A DNA stretch of 64,000 bases from Ohtaekwangia sp966211525 (GTDB lineage: Bacteria; Bacteroidota; Bacteroidia; Cytophagales; Cyclobacteriaceae). The position numbers and the translations under genes were made by a program. Position 1 is the stretch's first letter. Each line of letters opens with the position of its first letter. The notes under the pieces are model-generated. The model had not been told where the DNA came from. It did no database searches and worked only from the letters and a program-made list of their open reading frames with translations. Where the stretch lies: positions 1 through 64,000 of the forward strand of contig CBIHOZ010000014.1 in assembly GCA_966211525.1 (NCBI GenBank), read 5' to 3'. This document shows positions 48,189 through 56,623 of this stretch, one piece after another.

Positions 48189-51170
48189 CTAAGCTGTTAC
48201 TGCTTTTCCTGTCGTCACCTTATTGTCCGGTTGTTTGTTGTCGTCTTTAGAGAAGTCAACCAACACTGGTGTACCGATACAGAGTGAAGAATATGTACCG
48301 ATCAATACACCGATCAACATCGCGAATGTGAATCCGCGGATGGTCTCACCACCGAAGATGAAGAGGATCAACAATACAAAGATGGTAGACATACCGGTGA
48401 TAAGCGTACGGCTTAAGGTATCGTTCAATGCATTGTTAACAACCGTTGCTGTATCTTCTGTGCTTTTCTTTAATGACAAGAATTCGCGAACACGGTCAAA
48501 CACCACCACGCTATCGTTGATCGAGTAACCAATCACCGTAAGGATAGCGGCTACGAATGCCTGGTCGATTTCCAAGCTGAATGGCATTACGTTCTCTAAC
48601 AATACGAAGAGAGAAAGCACAACCAATACAGTGTGGAACAAGCTCACAACAGTACCCATTGCAAACTGCCATTTTCTGAAACGGATCAGGATATACAAGA
48701 ACATCAATACAACGGCCACGAGTAACGACCAGATCGCAGATACTTTAATATCATTTGCAATGGTTGGTCCTACTTTATACGAGCTGAGTACCGATACTTT
48801 ATTACCACCGATTTTAGCAAGACCAGTTTCAAGCTGTTTCTCAGCCTGAACGGTTGCGTTATCAGAATCATCATCGATCAGATAGCTCGTTGTGATTTTA
48901 TATTTCGTTTCACCACCGAAAGTCTTTACTTCAGGAGCTTCACCGAAAGGTTCTGTTAAGCTTTCGCGTACTTCAGCAGGTGATGTAGCGTTTGCAAACT
49001 GAACGATATAGGTACGGCCACCTTTGAAGTCAACACCATAGTTGAATCCTTTTACCGCCAGGAACGCCATACCGGCTACGATGATCGCACCAGATATAGT
49101 ATAGTATATCTTACGGTTACCGATGAAGTTAATGTTGATACTGCGGAACAGGTTTTTAGACCAGCCCATAGAGAAGTTAACTTTCTTGCCTCTGCGGATA
49201 TAGTATTCAAATATCACACGGGTAAAGAACACCGATGTAAAGAACGAACAGAGGATACCGATGATAAGCGTTACCGCGAAACCATAGATAAGACCAGAAC
49301 CGAACGCAAGCAATACGAAACCTTTGATCAACGTAGTAACGTTGGAGTCGATGATGGCCGTAAATGCATTTTTATAACCGGCACGGATCGAAGTGTCCAA
49401 TGTTTTACCGGCATTCAAATCTTCTTTAACACGTTCGTTGATAAGCACGTTCGCATCCACCGCGATCGCGAGTGAAAGCAATATACCGGCAATACCCGGA
49501 AGTGTAAGCGCAGCGTTGAGCGATGCAAGTATACCTAACAGGAAGATCAGGTTAAGAATAACGGCAAGGTCAGCAACCCAACCAGACGCGTTATATACAA
49601 TCAACATGAAGAAGATAATAATAAGGAACCCAACTACGATGGAGATCATACCGTTACGAATAGACTCCTGACCGAGTGTAGGACCAACCGATGATTCTTC
49701 AACGATCTTGGTAGGTGCAGGCAGCGAACCAGCTTTCAATACGTTTGCTAAATCTTTTGCTTCATCTACAGTAAAGTTACCGGAGATCTGTGAGTTACCA
49801 TTTGGAATTTCACCATTTACAGATGGTGCAGAGTATACCGTGTTATCCAGCATGATCGCGATTCTTCCCTTAGGACTCTTGCTAGATGCTTCAGCTGTCC
49901 AGCGAGCCCAGATGCGTGTACCGGTTGCATTCATGTTCATGCTCACAGCAGGTTGCGCGCGCTCGTCAACATCGTTACGGGCATCGGTAATTACTTCACC
50001 AGTAAGTTTAGATTTGCCGTTGCGGCCTATATCCAGGAAGAACAACTCGAGTGATTCAGTTGTACCGATCACGTCTGGCTTGTTAGCCCAGTATACACCT
50101 ACGTTGCGTGGCAACAGGTTACGGATGTCAGCTCTTCTGAAAATGTCGTTGATCGTAGCCGTATCTTTTGTGTTATAGCGGAACGATCCGGGAGGCGAGC
50201 TTAGGGAGAACAGCGGAGATATATTCATGTTCTGCAATGAATCAAGACCTTTTGATTCATCAGCAGTTGCTGTAGTATCTGTAGCAGTTTTAGTGCTGTC
50301 ACCTAAGAGCGATGAAAGATCATCATCACCGGTTTTTGTTTCTTCACCAGCTTTGGCAGCAACAGCAGGTTTAGCAGCCTTCTGTTCTTTTACCAATACA
50401 TCGTTTATAGCAAGCAATGAATTGTTCAGTGTGTTGGGTTCGATAACGTCCCAGAACTCCAGACGCGCTACACCTTGTAATAATTTACGAACACGCTGCG
50501 GGTTATCAGCACCTGGTATCTCTACCTGAATTCTACCTGTACCTGGCAGACGCTGAATGTTTGGCTGCGATGTTCCGAACTGATCGAGACGGTTGCTGAG
50601 AATTGTGAAAGAGCGATCTATAGCGCTTTCAATTTCTTCGTTTACCACGCTGATAACTTTGCTGTCGCTGTCGTTGGTAGCGATCTTGCCACGTGTAGCA
50701 GCATTCGCAAAAAGAGAAGCAAGAGGTTTATCAGGATTTGCATCGCGGTAAGCTTTGAAGAAAAGCGAGCTATAGTTTTCACGGCTCTTCTTCTGTTCTT
50801 GAGATGCTACGCGAAGCGCTCTTACAAATGAAGAGTCCTGGCTGTTAGCAGCAAGGCCTTTAATGATATCTACCGGAGAAACTTCCAGCGTTACGTGCAT
50901 ACCACCCTGAAGGTCGAGACCGAGGCTAAGCTCGTAGTCCTTCACTTCTTTATAGGTATATTCTGCACCGAACAGATTATATACCGGTGTGTTCCAGATT
51001 GAATCGAGGTAAGCTTGTTTCTTGTTAAGATCCACTTTACCGTTAGAGTCTGTGGCGGCCGCGACAGCATCCTGCTGTACGTTATACGACACGACCGTAA
51101 ATGACAGGTAGAAGAAACACAATAGTGTGACGACTACCGACAGGAAAACTACTAGTCCTTTGTTTTGCAT
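48189..51170 (-). CDS. secDF: protein translocase SecDF (fusion)
   Basis: About 993 residues: SecD and SecF in one chain, usual for Bacteroidota. They pull secreted proteins through SecYEG using the proton gradient. SecD part: N-terminal helix (NKGLVVFLSVVVTLLCF), YSLGLDLQGGMHVTLEV, P1 domain, then GPTLGQESIRNGMISIVVGFLI and six helices with DANVLINERVKEDL. SecF part from about 680: GVDFKGGRTYIVQF, YKVGPTIANDIKVSAIWSL and GYSINDSVVVFDRVREFL. A start 20 residues upstream is in frame but lacks a likely signal-anchor; ATG 51170 is chosen. Confidence 0.96.
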   Translation of the reverse strand: MQNKGLVVFLSVVVTLLCFFYLSFTVVSYNVQQDAVAAATDSNGKVDLNKKQAYLDSIWNTPVYNLFGAEYTYKEVKDYELSLGLDLQGGMHVTLEVSPVDIIKGLAANSQDSSFVRALRVASQEQKKSRENYSSLFFKAYRDANPDKPLASLFANAATRGKIATNDSDSKVISVVNEEIESAIDRSFTILSNRLDQFGTSQPNIQRLPGTGRIQVEIPGADNPQRVRKLLQGVARLEFWDVIEPNTLNNSLLAINDVLVKEQKAAKPAVAAKAGEETKTGDDDLSSLLGDSTKTATDTTATADESKGLDSLQNMNISPLFSLSSPPGSFRYNTKDTATINDIFRRADIRNLLPRNVGVYWANKPDVIGTTESLELFFLDIGRNGKSKLTGEVITDARNDVDERAQPAVSMNMNATGTRIWARWTAEASSKSPKGRIAIMLDNTVYSAPSVNGEIPNGNSQISGNFTVDEAKDLANVLKAGSLPAPTKIVEESSVGPTLGQESIRNGMISIVVGFLIIIFFMLIVYNASGWVADLAVILNLIFLLGILASLNAALTLPGIAGILLSLAIAVDANVLINERVKEDLNAGKTLDTSIRAGYKNAFTAIIDSNVTTLIKGFVLLAFGSGLIYGFAVTLIIGILCSFFTSVFFTRVIFEYYIRRGKKVNFSMGWSKNLFRSININFIGNRKIYYTISGAIIVAGMAFLAVKGFNYGVDFKGGRTYIVQFANATSPAEVRESLTEPFGEAPEVKTFGGETKYKITTSYLIDDDSDNATVQAEKQLETGLAKIGGNKVSVLSSYKVGPTIANDIKVSAIWSLLVAVVLMFLYILIRFRKWQFAMGTVVSLFHTVLVVLSLFVLLENVMPFSLEIDQAFVAAILTVIGYSINDSVVVFDRVREFLSLKKSTEDTATVVNNALNDTLSRTLITGMSTIFVLLILFIFGGETIRGFTFAMLIGVLIGTYSSLCIGTPVLVDFSKDDNKQPDNKVTTGKAVTA

Positions 51171-51262
51171 ATGGTTGGTTAAATAAAAAACGTAGAATAG
51201 AAAATAAATGAAGCCCGGATGTACAGGCAATCCGGTAAAACAATAAGTATATAATTACTTAC

Positions 51263-51619
51263 TTAGGGAGCGTTCGGGGATATGATGGCCCCGAAAAGTG
51301 TCTGGAAGAATTTACTTAAAGGCAGCGAGACATTGAAGTCATGCTCTTCTGCCTTTTCTTCTTCAAACAGTATTTCAAAGAGACAGAATGCCTCCTGATT
51401 AAACTCTACATGTGTGGAAGAAGGAAGTGTGCTGGAGGGTAACGTAATATAGGCGCCATCGTCAGACTGAGATTGATCGCCTTGCTGTTGCTCAGTCTTG
51501 ATTTCCTTTTTGCAAGTATGTGCCTGTTCAAAATAAAAAAGCTGCGACACAACAATGATCAGCGCGGTGAGTACACCGGTAATGATTGTTGTTGTTTGTA
51601 TGTGCGCTTTTTTGGCCAT
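51263..51619 (-). CDS. hypothetical small membrane-anchored protein
   Basis: 118 residues, not recognised. One N-terminal membrane segment (about 11-30, TIITGVLTALIIVVSQLFYF), then an extracytoplasmic part with a Gln/Asp-rich linker, a short repeat TLPSSTLPSST (about 61-71) and two Cys. Not a lipoprotein. The promoter TTG-N19-TACTTTTG just upstream supports it as a real gene; it may be co-transcribed with downstream secDF. Confidence 0.65.
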   Translation of the reverse strand: MAKKAHIQTTTIITGVLTALIIVVSQLFYFEQAHTCKKEIKTEQQQGDQSQSDDGAYITLPSSTLPSSTHVEFNQEAFCLFEILFEEEKAEEHDFNVSLPLSKFFQTLFGAIISPNAP

Positions 51620-51637
51620 TACTTTTTCAAAGGGTTA

Positions 51638-51667
51638 CAAAAGTAGGCATTTAATGCCAATGTACAA
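51638..51667 (-). promoter_or_regulatory. promoter TTG-N19-TACTTTTG (minus)
   Basis: Exact TAnnTTTG (51638-51645) and TTG (51665-51667) on the minus strand at ideal 19-nt spacing; 18 nt before the start of the small membrane protein gene. Confidence 0.75.
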
Positions 51668-51700
51668 TAGCTGTTAATCAACAGGTTATTTCGCTGGAAA

Positions 51701-52321
51701 TTACTGTGCAATACGCGATTTCAAACCCCAGGTAATCAAATCCAGTGCACGTTCGAAATGATGGTTATTAGGAATAACAAAGTCTGCCCCGTGTTGCAAC
51801 GGTTTAATGAGACTCTCATATACCGGCATAACGTGATGCTGGTAGCGATACAAGACATCGTCAAGATCATAGCCGCGTTCTTCGTTGTCGCGTCTGATGC
51901 GTCTGCTAAGCTTGAGATGATCTTTTGCTTCGATGAAAATCTTGAGATCAAGCTCTCGCTCTATCTCCGGAAAGTATTGTACAAAGAGTCCTTCAATGAT
52001 TAGCAGTGGAGCTGGTTTAAACTCCAGCATGGTGGACTTTGCATTGGGATTGTTAAAGGTATATTCCTCCTTAAGCAGTGTTTCACCACGCTTTAGTTTG
52101 AGAATGTCGAGGTGAAGCTTTTCACGTTCGATGGCATCGGGCAGATCAAAGTTCTTTACACCCTTCTCGTCAGTGATCTGAAACTCGCGCGGTTTATAGT
52201 AATGGTCTTGGGAGATGAGGCAGATTTCTTCCGGCTTAAAACGTGACGAAAGATTTTTCAGGAAGTAAGTTTTCCCGGAGCCGCTGCCGCCCGTGATGCC
52301 GATGGTGTAAATAGGTTTCAT
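51701..52321 (-). CDS. udk: uridine kinase
   Basis: 206-residue P-loop kinase phosphorylating uridine and cytidine to UMP and CMP for pyrimidine salvage. GGSGSGKT (11-18), QDHYYKPRE (about 38-46), FDLPDAIE (about 59-66), IIEGLFVQYFPEIERELDLKIFIEA (about 108-132), and RIRRDNEERG (about 140-149) agree with Udk. Cytoplasmic. Follows a terminator that separates it from the RdgB gene. Confidence 0.92.
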   Translation of the reverse strand: MKPIYTIGITGGSGSGKTYFLKNLSSRFKPEEICLISQDHYYKPREFQITDEKGVKNFDLPDAIEREKLHLDILKLKRGETLLKEEYTFNNPNAKSTMLEFKPAPLLIIEGLFVQYFPEIERELDLKIFIEAKDHLKLSRRIRRDNEERGYDLDDVLYRYQHHVMPVYESLIKPLQHGADFVIPNNHHFERALDLITWGLKSRIAQ

Positions 52322-52365
52322 AGATCCGGGCGCGAAATTACGAATCAGCGCGAAATGTGCCGAAC

Positions 52366-52401
52366 AAAAAAAGCCTCCGGAATATTTATTCGCAGAGGCT
52401 T
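52366..52401 (-). terminator. rho-independent terminator (minus)
   Basis: Stem AAGCCTC / GAGGCTT (52371-52377 with 52395-52401) followed on the minus strand by a T-run. Ends the RdgB transcript. Confidence 0.75.
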
Positions 52402-52423
52402 ATTCGATGTTGTGAAGTATATT

Positions 52424-53002
52424 TTATAGTCGCGACAGATATTCTGCCAATTTTTTAACAGCGATGGCGCGGTGGCTCAATTGATTTTTTTCCTCAAGCG
52501 TCATTTCGGCAAATGTTTTGGAATGTCCTTCCGGCACAAATACCGGGTCGTATCCAAAGCCTGATGAGCCGCGCTTTTCCGTAATAATTTCTCCGCGGAT
52601 AACGCCTTCAAAAAAGACCGGCTGAGCCTCTATACCGATCAATGTTATTACCGTTCTGAATTGCGCTTTGCGATTGGTGTCGTTCTTCAGGTTTTGCAGC
52701 AGCAGGGCTATATTATCGTCTGTGTTACGATGGTTGCCAGCGTAGCGTGCAGAATATACTCCCGGTGCACCGTTCAGTGCTTCTACTTCAAGCCCGGTGT
52801 CGTCAGCAAAGCAGGGAGTGTTGTAATGCTGCAGAACGTATTCAGCTTTTTGAAGAGAGTTGCCCTCCAGCGTATTCCGCGTTTCAGGCAACTCTTCATT
52901 GCATTTTATATCTGCGAGACTAAGTATTTCGAATTTCCGGCCAACAACATTTTTGATCTCTTCAAGCTTGTGTTTGTTGTTGGAAGCAAAGCATAATCTC
53001 AT
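52424..53002 (-). CDS. rdgB: non-canonical purine NTP diphosphatase (RdgB/HAM1)
   Basis: 192 residues. Removes ITP, dITP and XTP from the nucleotide pool. FASNNKHKLEEI (5-16), ETRNTLEGNSLQKAEYV (about 42-58), CFADDTGLEVEALNGAPGVYSARYAG (about 64-89; catalytic Asp-Asp), and GFGYDPVFVPEGHSKTFAEM (about 149-168) are typical. Its start overlaps the stop of the FKBP lipoprotein gene (ATGA), so the two are translationally coupled, an unexpected pairing. Confidence 0.95.
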   Translation of the reverse strand: MRLCFASNNKHKLEEIKNVVGRKFEILSLADIKCNEELPETRNTLEGNSLQKAEYVLQHYNTPCFADDTGLEVEALNGAPGVYSARYAGNHRNTDDNIALLLQNLKNDTNRKAQFRTVITLIGIEAQPVFFEGVIRGEIITEKRGSSGFGYDPVFVPEGHSKTFAEMTLEEKNQLSHRAIAVKKLAEYLSRL

Positions 53003-53913
53003 TGAACGTCTAATACTTCTAGATCAACAATCAGGTTAGCGTTGCTGCCGATCACCTGTGAACCGTTAGAATCCGTAGCTCCGTTTGTTCCAAAACCAAG
53101 ACCTGAAGGTATATATACTGTAGCTTTACCGCCTTCTGTCATTTTTTGCAGCGCGATCATAATGCCTTGTATAAAATCAACCGGACGGCTGTGGAAGCTT
53201 TCGCTTGGTGTTTGTGTAACGCTGGCTACTACAGAGCTCGGGCTTGTTAACAGTCTGTATGTGATCTTGAAATTTACTTTTGCAAACCAAGTGATAGCAG
53301 GACCAGAACCTTGCTGGGTTATTTTATAGCTGATACCGGTAGTATCACGAACATAATCTGTAATGCTGTTGTCTTTAAAATGCTTGGAGATAGCTGCTGT
53401 ATCAGTTTTGAATTGATTCTTTTCTACTTCTGATAATGTCGATGCATTAAACTCGATATCAAACTGCAGAATAGAATTGGCAGGTATACCATTTTGTGCA
53501 GTGGTACCATATGCCCAGCCCGATGGCACATATAGTCTTGCCTGCGTTCCTACAGGAAGTTTGGTAAGCGCTATTTGCCAGCCAGTGATATAGCTTTTCA
53601 ATGTGCCCTTTACATTTCCCTGATCGAACACAGCACCATCCGGAAAGAATTTACCTACATAGTCAACATCAACGGTAGAGTTAACGGTACGTGCAGGCAA
53701 CTTATTTCCAAGCTTGGTAATCTCGATGCGTATACCGCTCGGATCTTTCAATGCCCCAATGAAATTAGATGTCAGGTAACTATCAATAGCAGCAACATCT
53801 TTCTGGAGCTGAATGTTTGGATCTTCAATATCATCTGGCGAATCGATACATCCGTTAAAAACAAATACTGCAGCGATCAATGCAGCACTAATCAATCTTC
53901 TTACACTGTTCAT
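52999..53913 (-). CDS. FKBP-type PPIase lipoprotein
   Basis: 304 residues. Signal RLISAALIAAVFVFNGC with the acylated Cys22 followed by IDSPDDIEDPN. Two FKBP modules: the first with VDVDYVGKFFPDGAVFDQG and LPVGTQARLYVPSGWAYG, the second with MTEGGKATVYIPSGLGFG and ANLIVDLEVLDV. It should catalyse prolyl isomerisation of envelope or secreted proteins. Related lipoproteins (GldI) are needed for gliding and type IX secretion in some Bacteroidota; this one is not demonstrated to be GldI. Coupled to rdgB. Confidence 0.87.
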   Translation of the reverse strand: MNSVRRLISAALIAAVFVFNGCIDSPDDIEDPNIQLQKDVAAIDSYLTSNFIGALKDPSGIRIEITKLGNKLPARTVNSTVDVDYVGKFFPDGAVFDQGNVKGTLKSYITGWQIALTKLPVGTQARLYVPSGWAYGTTAQNGIPANSILQFDIEFNASTLSEVEKNQFKTDTAAISKHFKDNSITDYVRDTTGISYKITQQGSGPAITWFAKVNFKITYRLLTSPSSVVASVTQTPSESFHSRPVDFIQGIMIALQKMTEGGKATVYIPSGLGFGTNGATDSNGSQVIGSNANLIVDLEVLDVQ

Positions 53914-53941
53914 CTTTTCTATGGGATTATTGGGTTAATTT

Positions 53942-54838
53942 TTATTTACAGGATCTTGTTTGCGGATCGTAATTTTCTCCTGTAGCAAAGAGCTTCACAT
54001 CGAAGATCAGAATTGCATTAGGAGGTATAGCACCCGGATAGCCTTGCGGACCGTATGCTAAATGTGATGGTATATAGAATGTAGCAGAGTCGCCAACGCC
54101 AAGCATTGGTATACTTTGCTTCCAGCCTGGAATAACCTGGTTGAGGGAGAATGACATCTTTGGATTTTTGTCGAAAGTTTTTTCGTCTTTCAGAAATTTA
54201 CCTTCGTAGCTCACTTCAACACAGCTGTTAGGTGTAGGTTTTGCACCACCGGTTGTTGTATGGATCACATAGCGTATACCGCTTGTATCAGTTTGAGCGG
54301 TGATCTTTTTATCAGCCAGGTATTTTTCAATTGCTTTGGCATCTTTCGCTTTCTGGAATCCTTTTCTCTTGGCATATAGATCTGACTGGAATTTCGCGAA
54401 GTGTTGCTGATCGATGATATCCACCACCTTAATGTTGATGGTAATAGCACGTGAAGAATCTACCTGCGGAGGCATTGGACCACCGAGTACATCTTTGAAA
54501 AATTCTTTTGCCGGGCGTGTCAGTGTAACGCTGTCAGCTTTTGATAACATGCGGAACATTTGCAAAGCACCAATCTCAGTTGCTATCGCGCTGCTATCCT
54601 GGATAGGGAATACACCTGGAAAGCCATTCTCGTAGGTATCCTGCCATACAGAATCTTTAGAGTCTTTCATGATATATTCGAATATGAGCAGCTGTCCTGG
54701 TTTTGGCTTCACGCCATCGCCAGCTTTTACCACCTGGAATTTAAAGCCGTTAGGAGTTTCTTTTTCTTCTGAATTCTTGCAGGCAGCACACAGCAGCAGC
54801 AATCCGATCAGCACGTTCGCGAGTTTGGTCATGTTCAT
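53942..54838 (-). CDS. FKBP-type PPIase lipoprotein
   Basis: 298 residues. Signal MTKLANVLIGLLLLCAAC with lipidated Cys, then KNSEEKETPNGFKF. An N-terminal FKBP-like module (VVKAGDGVKPKPGQLLIFEYIMKDS...), a linker with KAKDAKAIEKYLADKK, and a C-terminal canonical FKBP with EVSYEGKFLKDEKTFDKN, LGVGDSATFYIPSHLAYGPQGYPGAIPPNAILIFDVKLF. Upstream neighbour of the preceding FKBP lipoprotein (28-bp gap) and probably a divergent duplicate of it. ATG 54838; an alternative ATG is two codons in. Confidence 0.88.
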   Translation of the reverse strand: MNMTKLANVLIGLLLLCAACKNSEEKETPNGFKFQVVKAGDGVKPKPGQLLIFEYIMKDSKDSVWQDTYENGFPGVFPIQDSSAIATEIGALQMFRMLSKADSVTLTRPAKEFFKDVLGGPMPPQVDSSRAITINIKVVDIIDQQHFAKFQSDLYAKRKGFQKAKDAKAIEKYLADKKITAQTDTSGIRYVIHTTTGGAKPTPNSCVEVSYEGKFLKDEKTFDKNPKMSFSLNQVIPGWKQSIPMLGVGDSATFYIPSHLAYGPQGYPGAIPPNAILIFDVKLFATGENYDPQTRSCK

Positions 54839-54886
54839 GATTAGACAATGATTTAATTTATAAAGTTGGAATTGGTTAAATACTTT

Positions 54887-55906
54887 TTAATTCTCTTCGG
54901 CCAGCAATTGCTCTTTGTATTCAGGCAGAATGCTTAAAAATTTCTCGAGGGTTTGCTCCAGCGTGAGTTTGGTTTGTCCGCCGGATGCGTTGCGGTGGCC
55001 GCCTCCGTCAAAATACTTACGAGCCATATCATTCACTGAAAAATTTCCGAGTGAGCGGAACGACAATTTGATATTCTCTTTACGGTCGGATATAAGTACG
55101 GAGAGTTTTATTCCTTTAATGGACAAGCCGTAGTTTACAAAGCCTTCGGTGTCGCCTGTTTGAGAACTGAAATTTTTCAACTCCTCAGCTGTAAGCACAA
55201 TATAGGCTGTGCGGTATTCCGGAATTACTTTCAGTTTTTGTCCCAGCACATAACCCATGAGGCGCAAACGCTCAATGCTGTTTGTATCGTATATCAGCTT
55301 CGATACCTTGGAGGGATTAGCGCCCAGTGCAACAAGCTCGCCAGCGATTTTAAAAACCTTGTGCGTAGTATTGGAGTGTCTGAAGCCCCCGGTATCCGTC
55401 ATGATCCCTGCGTATAGGCAGTTCGCTATATTTACATCGATCAATGATTTATCACCAAGCTCTTCGATCAATTGGAAAACGAGTTCAGCGGTTGAAGCAG
55501 CGGTGCCATCCCATTGTTCGAACTGCGCAAATTTTTCCGGCTCGAGATGATGATCGATCAACACCTTGGTAGCGGTGGCTGCACCAACGACTTCACCGAG
55601 GTCATTGATTCGGTTAAGACTGGAGAAGTCAAGGCAAAATATAGTGTCGGCATCAGCAATGAGTTGCTTTGCTTTTTGAGGGCGTTCTTTTTGAAAGATA
55701 ACCACCTCGTTGTTTCCGGGCATCCATGAAATAAAGTCCGGATAGTCGCTCGGAGTAATTACCGTAACGGAATGTCCTTTCTTCTTCAGATAGCCCGACA
55801 AACCAAGCGAAGAGCCCAACGCATCGGCATCGGGTTTGAAATGCGTTATAACAACAACCTTGCGTGGCTTGCTGAGGTATTCTTTAAAAGCCGTAATGTT
55901 CTGCAT
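54887..55906 (-). CDS. DHH-family phosphoesterase (NrnA-like)
   Basis: About 339 residues. DHH/DHHA1 protein: HFKPDADALGSSLGL (about 21-35), FCLDFSSLNRI, KVLIDHHLEPE (DHH), TDTGGFRHSNT, and a C-terminal FDGGGHRNASGGQTK GGGHxxAxG motif. Such enzymes degrade short oligoribonucleotides and pAp. ATG 55906 puts the first motif near residue 20; a GTG-type extension to 55981 is not protein-like. Upstream of two FKBP lipoproteins. Confidence 0.92.
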   Translation of the reverse strand: MQNITAFKEYLSKPRKVVVITHFKPDADALGSSLGLSGYLKKKGHSVTVITPSDYPDFISWMPGNNEVVIFQKERPQKAKQLIADADTIFCLDFSSLNRINDLGEVVGAATATKVLIDHHLEPEKFAQFEQWDGTAASTAELVFQLIEELGDKSLIDVNIANCLYAGIMTDTGGFRHSNTTHKVFKIAGELVALGANPSKVSKLIYDTNSIERLRLMGYVLGQKLKVIPEYRTAYIVLTAEELKNFSSQTGDTEGFVNYGLSIKGIKLSVLISDRKENIKLSFRSLGNFSVNDMARKYFDGGGHRNASGGQTKLTLEQTLEKFLSILPEYKEQLLAEEN

Positions 55907-56046
55907 AGAGGCCTGGTAAAACAAGGGGCAAAAATGAGTAAAAATTCTTGATAGTTCACGCAGTGTTACGGCCAGTGGCACGCTTCATTCTGCATTTAAT
56001 AGTTTGTTAAACCTGTTGAGTGTCTGTAGACTGTTGATCTTTTTTC

Positions 56047-56054
56047 TATTTTTG
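56047..56054 (+). promoter_or_regulatory. -7 promoter element TATTTTTG before ndk
   Basis: Exact TAnnTTTG match, 63 nt upstream of the ndk start. Confidence 0.45.
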
Positions 56055-56117
56055 CGGCCGTTTACTAAAGGGTTGTGGCAAAAAGCATAACTCGTTATCC
56101 GTGCAACTAACTAACAA

Positions 56118-56543
56118 ATGAATATGGCAACTAACAGAACTTTTACAATGATTAAGCCTGATGCGGTGAGCGCAGGTAATACCGGAGCGATTACAAAAAT
56201 GATCGAAGAAGCCGGTTTCAAAATCGTTGCAATGAAAAAAACAAAATTGTCTGCTGAACAGGCCGGACAGTTTTATGCTATACACAAAGAGCGTCCTTTC
56301 TACAAAGATCTTTGCGCGTATATGTCATCAGGTGCCATCGTGCCAATGATCCTGGAGAAAGCAAATGCAGTGGAAGATTTCAGAAAGCTTATCGGTGCTA
56401 CTGATCCTAAGAAAGCTGAGGTTGGTACGATCCGTAATCTCTTCGCTACATCTATCGAAGCAAATGCTATACACGGCTCAGACAGCGATGAGAACGCAGC
56501 GATTGAAGGAAGCTTCTTCTTCTCTCAGTTCGAGCAGTTCTAA
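56118..56543 (+). CDS. ndk: nucleoside diphosphate kinase
   Basis: 141 residues. Balances NTP and dNTP pools through a phospho-histidine. TFTMIKPDAV at about 9-18 and NAIHGSDS with active His119 are visible; RNLFATSIEANAIHGSDSDENAAIEGSFFF is the usual C-terminal part. ATG 56118 is followed by a second ATG at 56124 that may be the true start. Ends at a strong hairpin shared with the convergent permease gene. Confidence 0.95.
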   Translation: MNMATNRTFTMIKPDAVSAGNTGAITKMIEEAGFKIVAMKKTKLSAEQAGQFYAIHKERPFYKDLCAYMSSGAIVPMILEKANAVEDFRKLIGATDPKKAEVGTIRNLFATSIEANAIHGSDSDENAAIEGSFFFSQFEQF

Positions 56544-56566
56544 GAAATCATCAGCATTGCTGATAA

Positions 56567-56602
56567 ATAAGAAAGCCGCTTCATTCGAAGCGGCTTTCTT
56601 AT
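56567..56602. terminator. bidirectional rho-independent terminator
   Basis: Perfect 12-bp stem GAAAGCCGCTTC / GAAGCGGCTTTC (56571-56582 with 56587-56598), 4-nt loop, A-rich flank on one side and T-rich on the other. Confidence 0.9.
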
Positions 56603-56623
56603 TATGTATAGATAACGTTATGT

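Noticed and set aside
49708..50178. 156-residue frame opposite secDF
   Set aside because: Antisense shadow of the conserved SecD region; no start signal or recognisable motif.
52999..54838. Naming one of the FKBP lipoproteins gldI
   Set aside because: Both have FKBP domains and lipoboxes but I cannot tell orthology to GldI from motifs alone.
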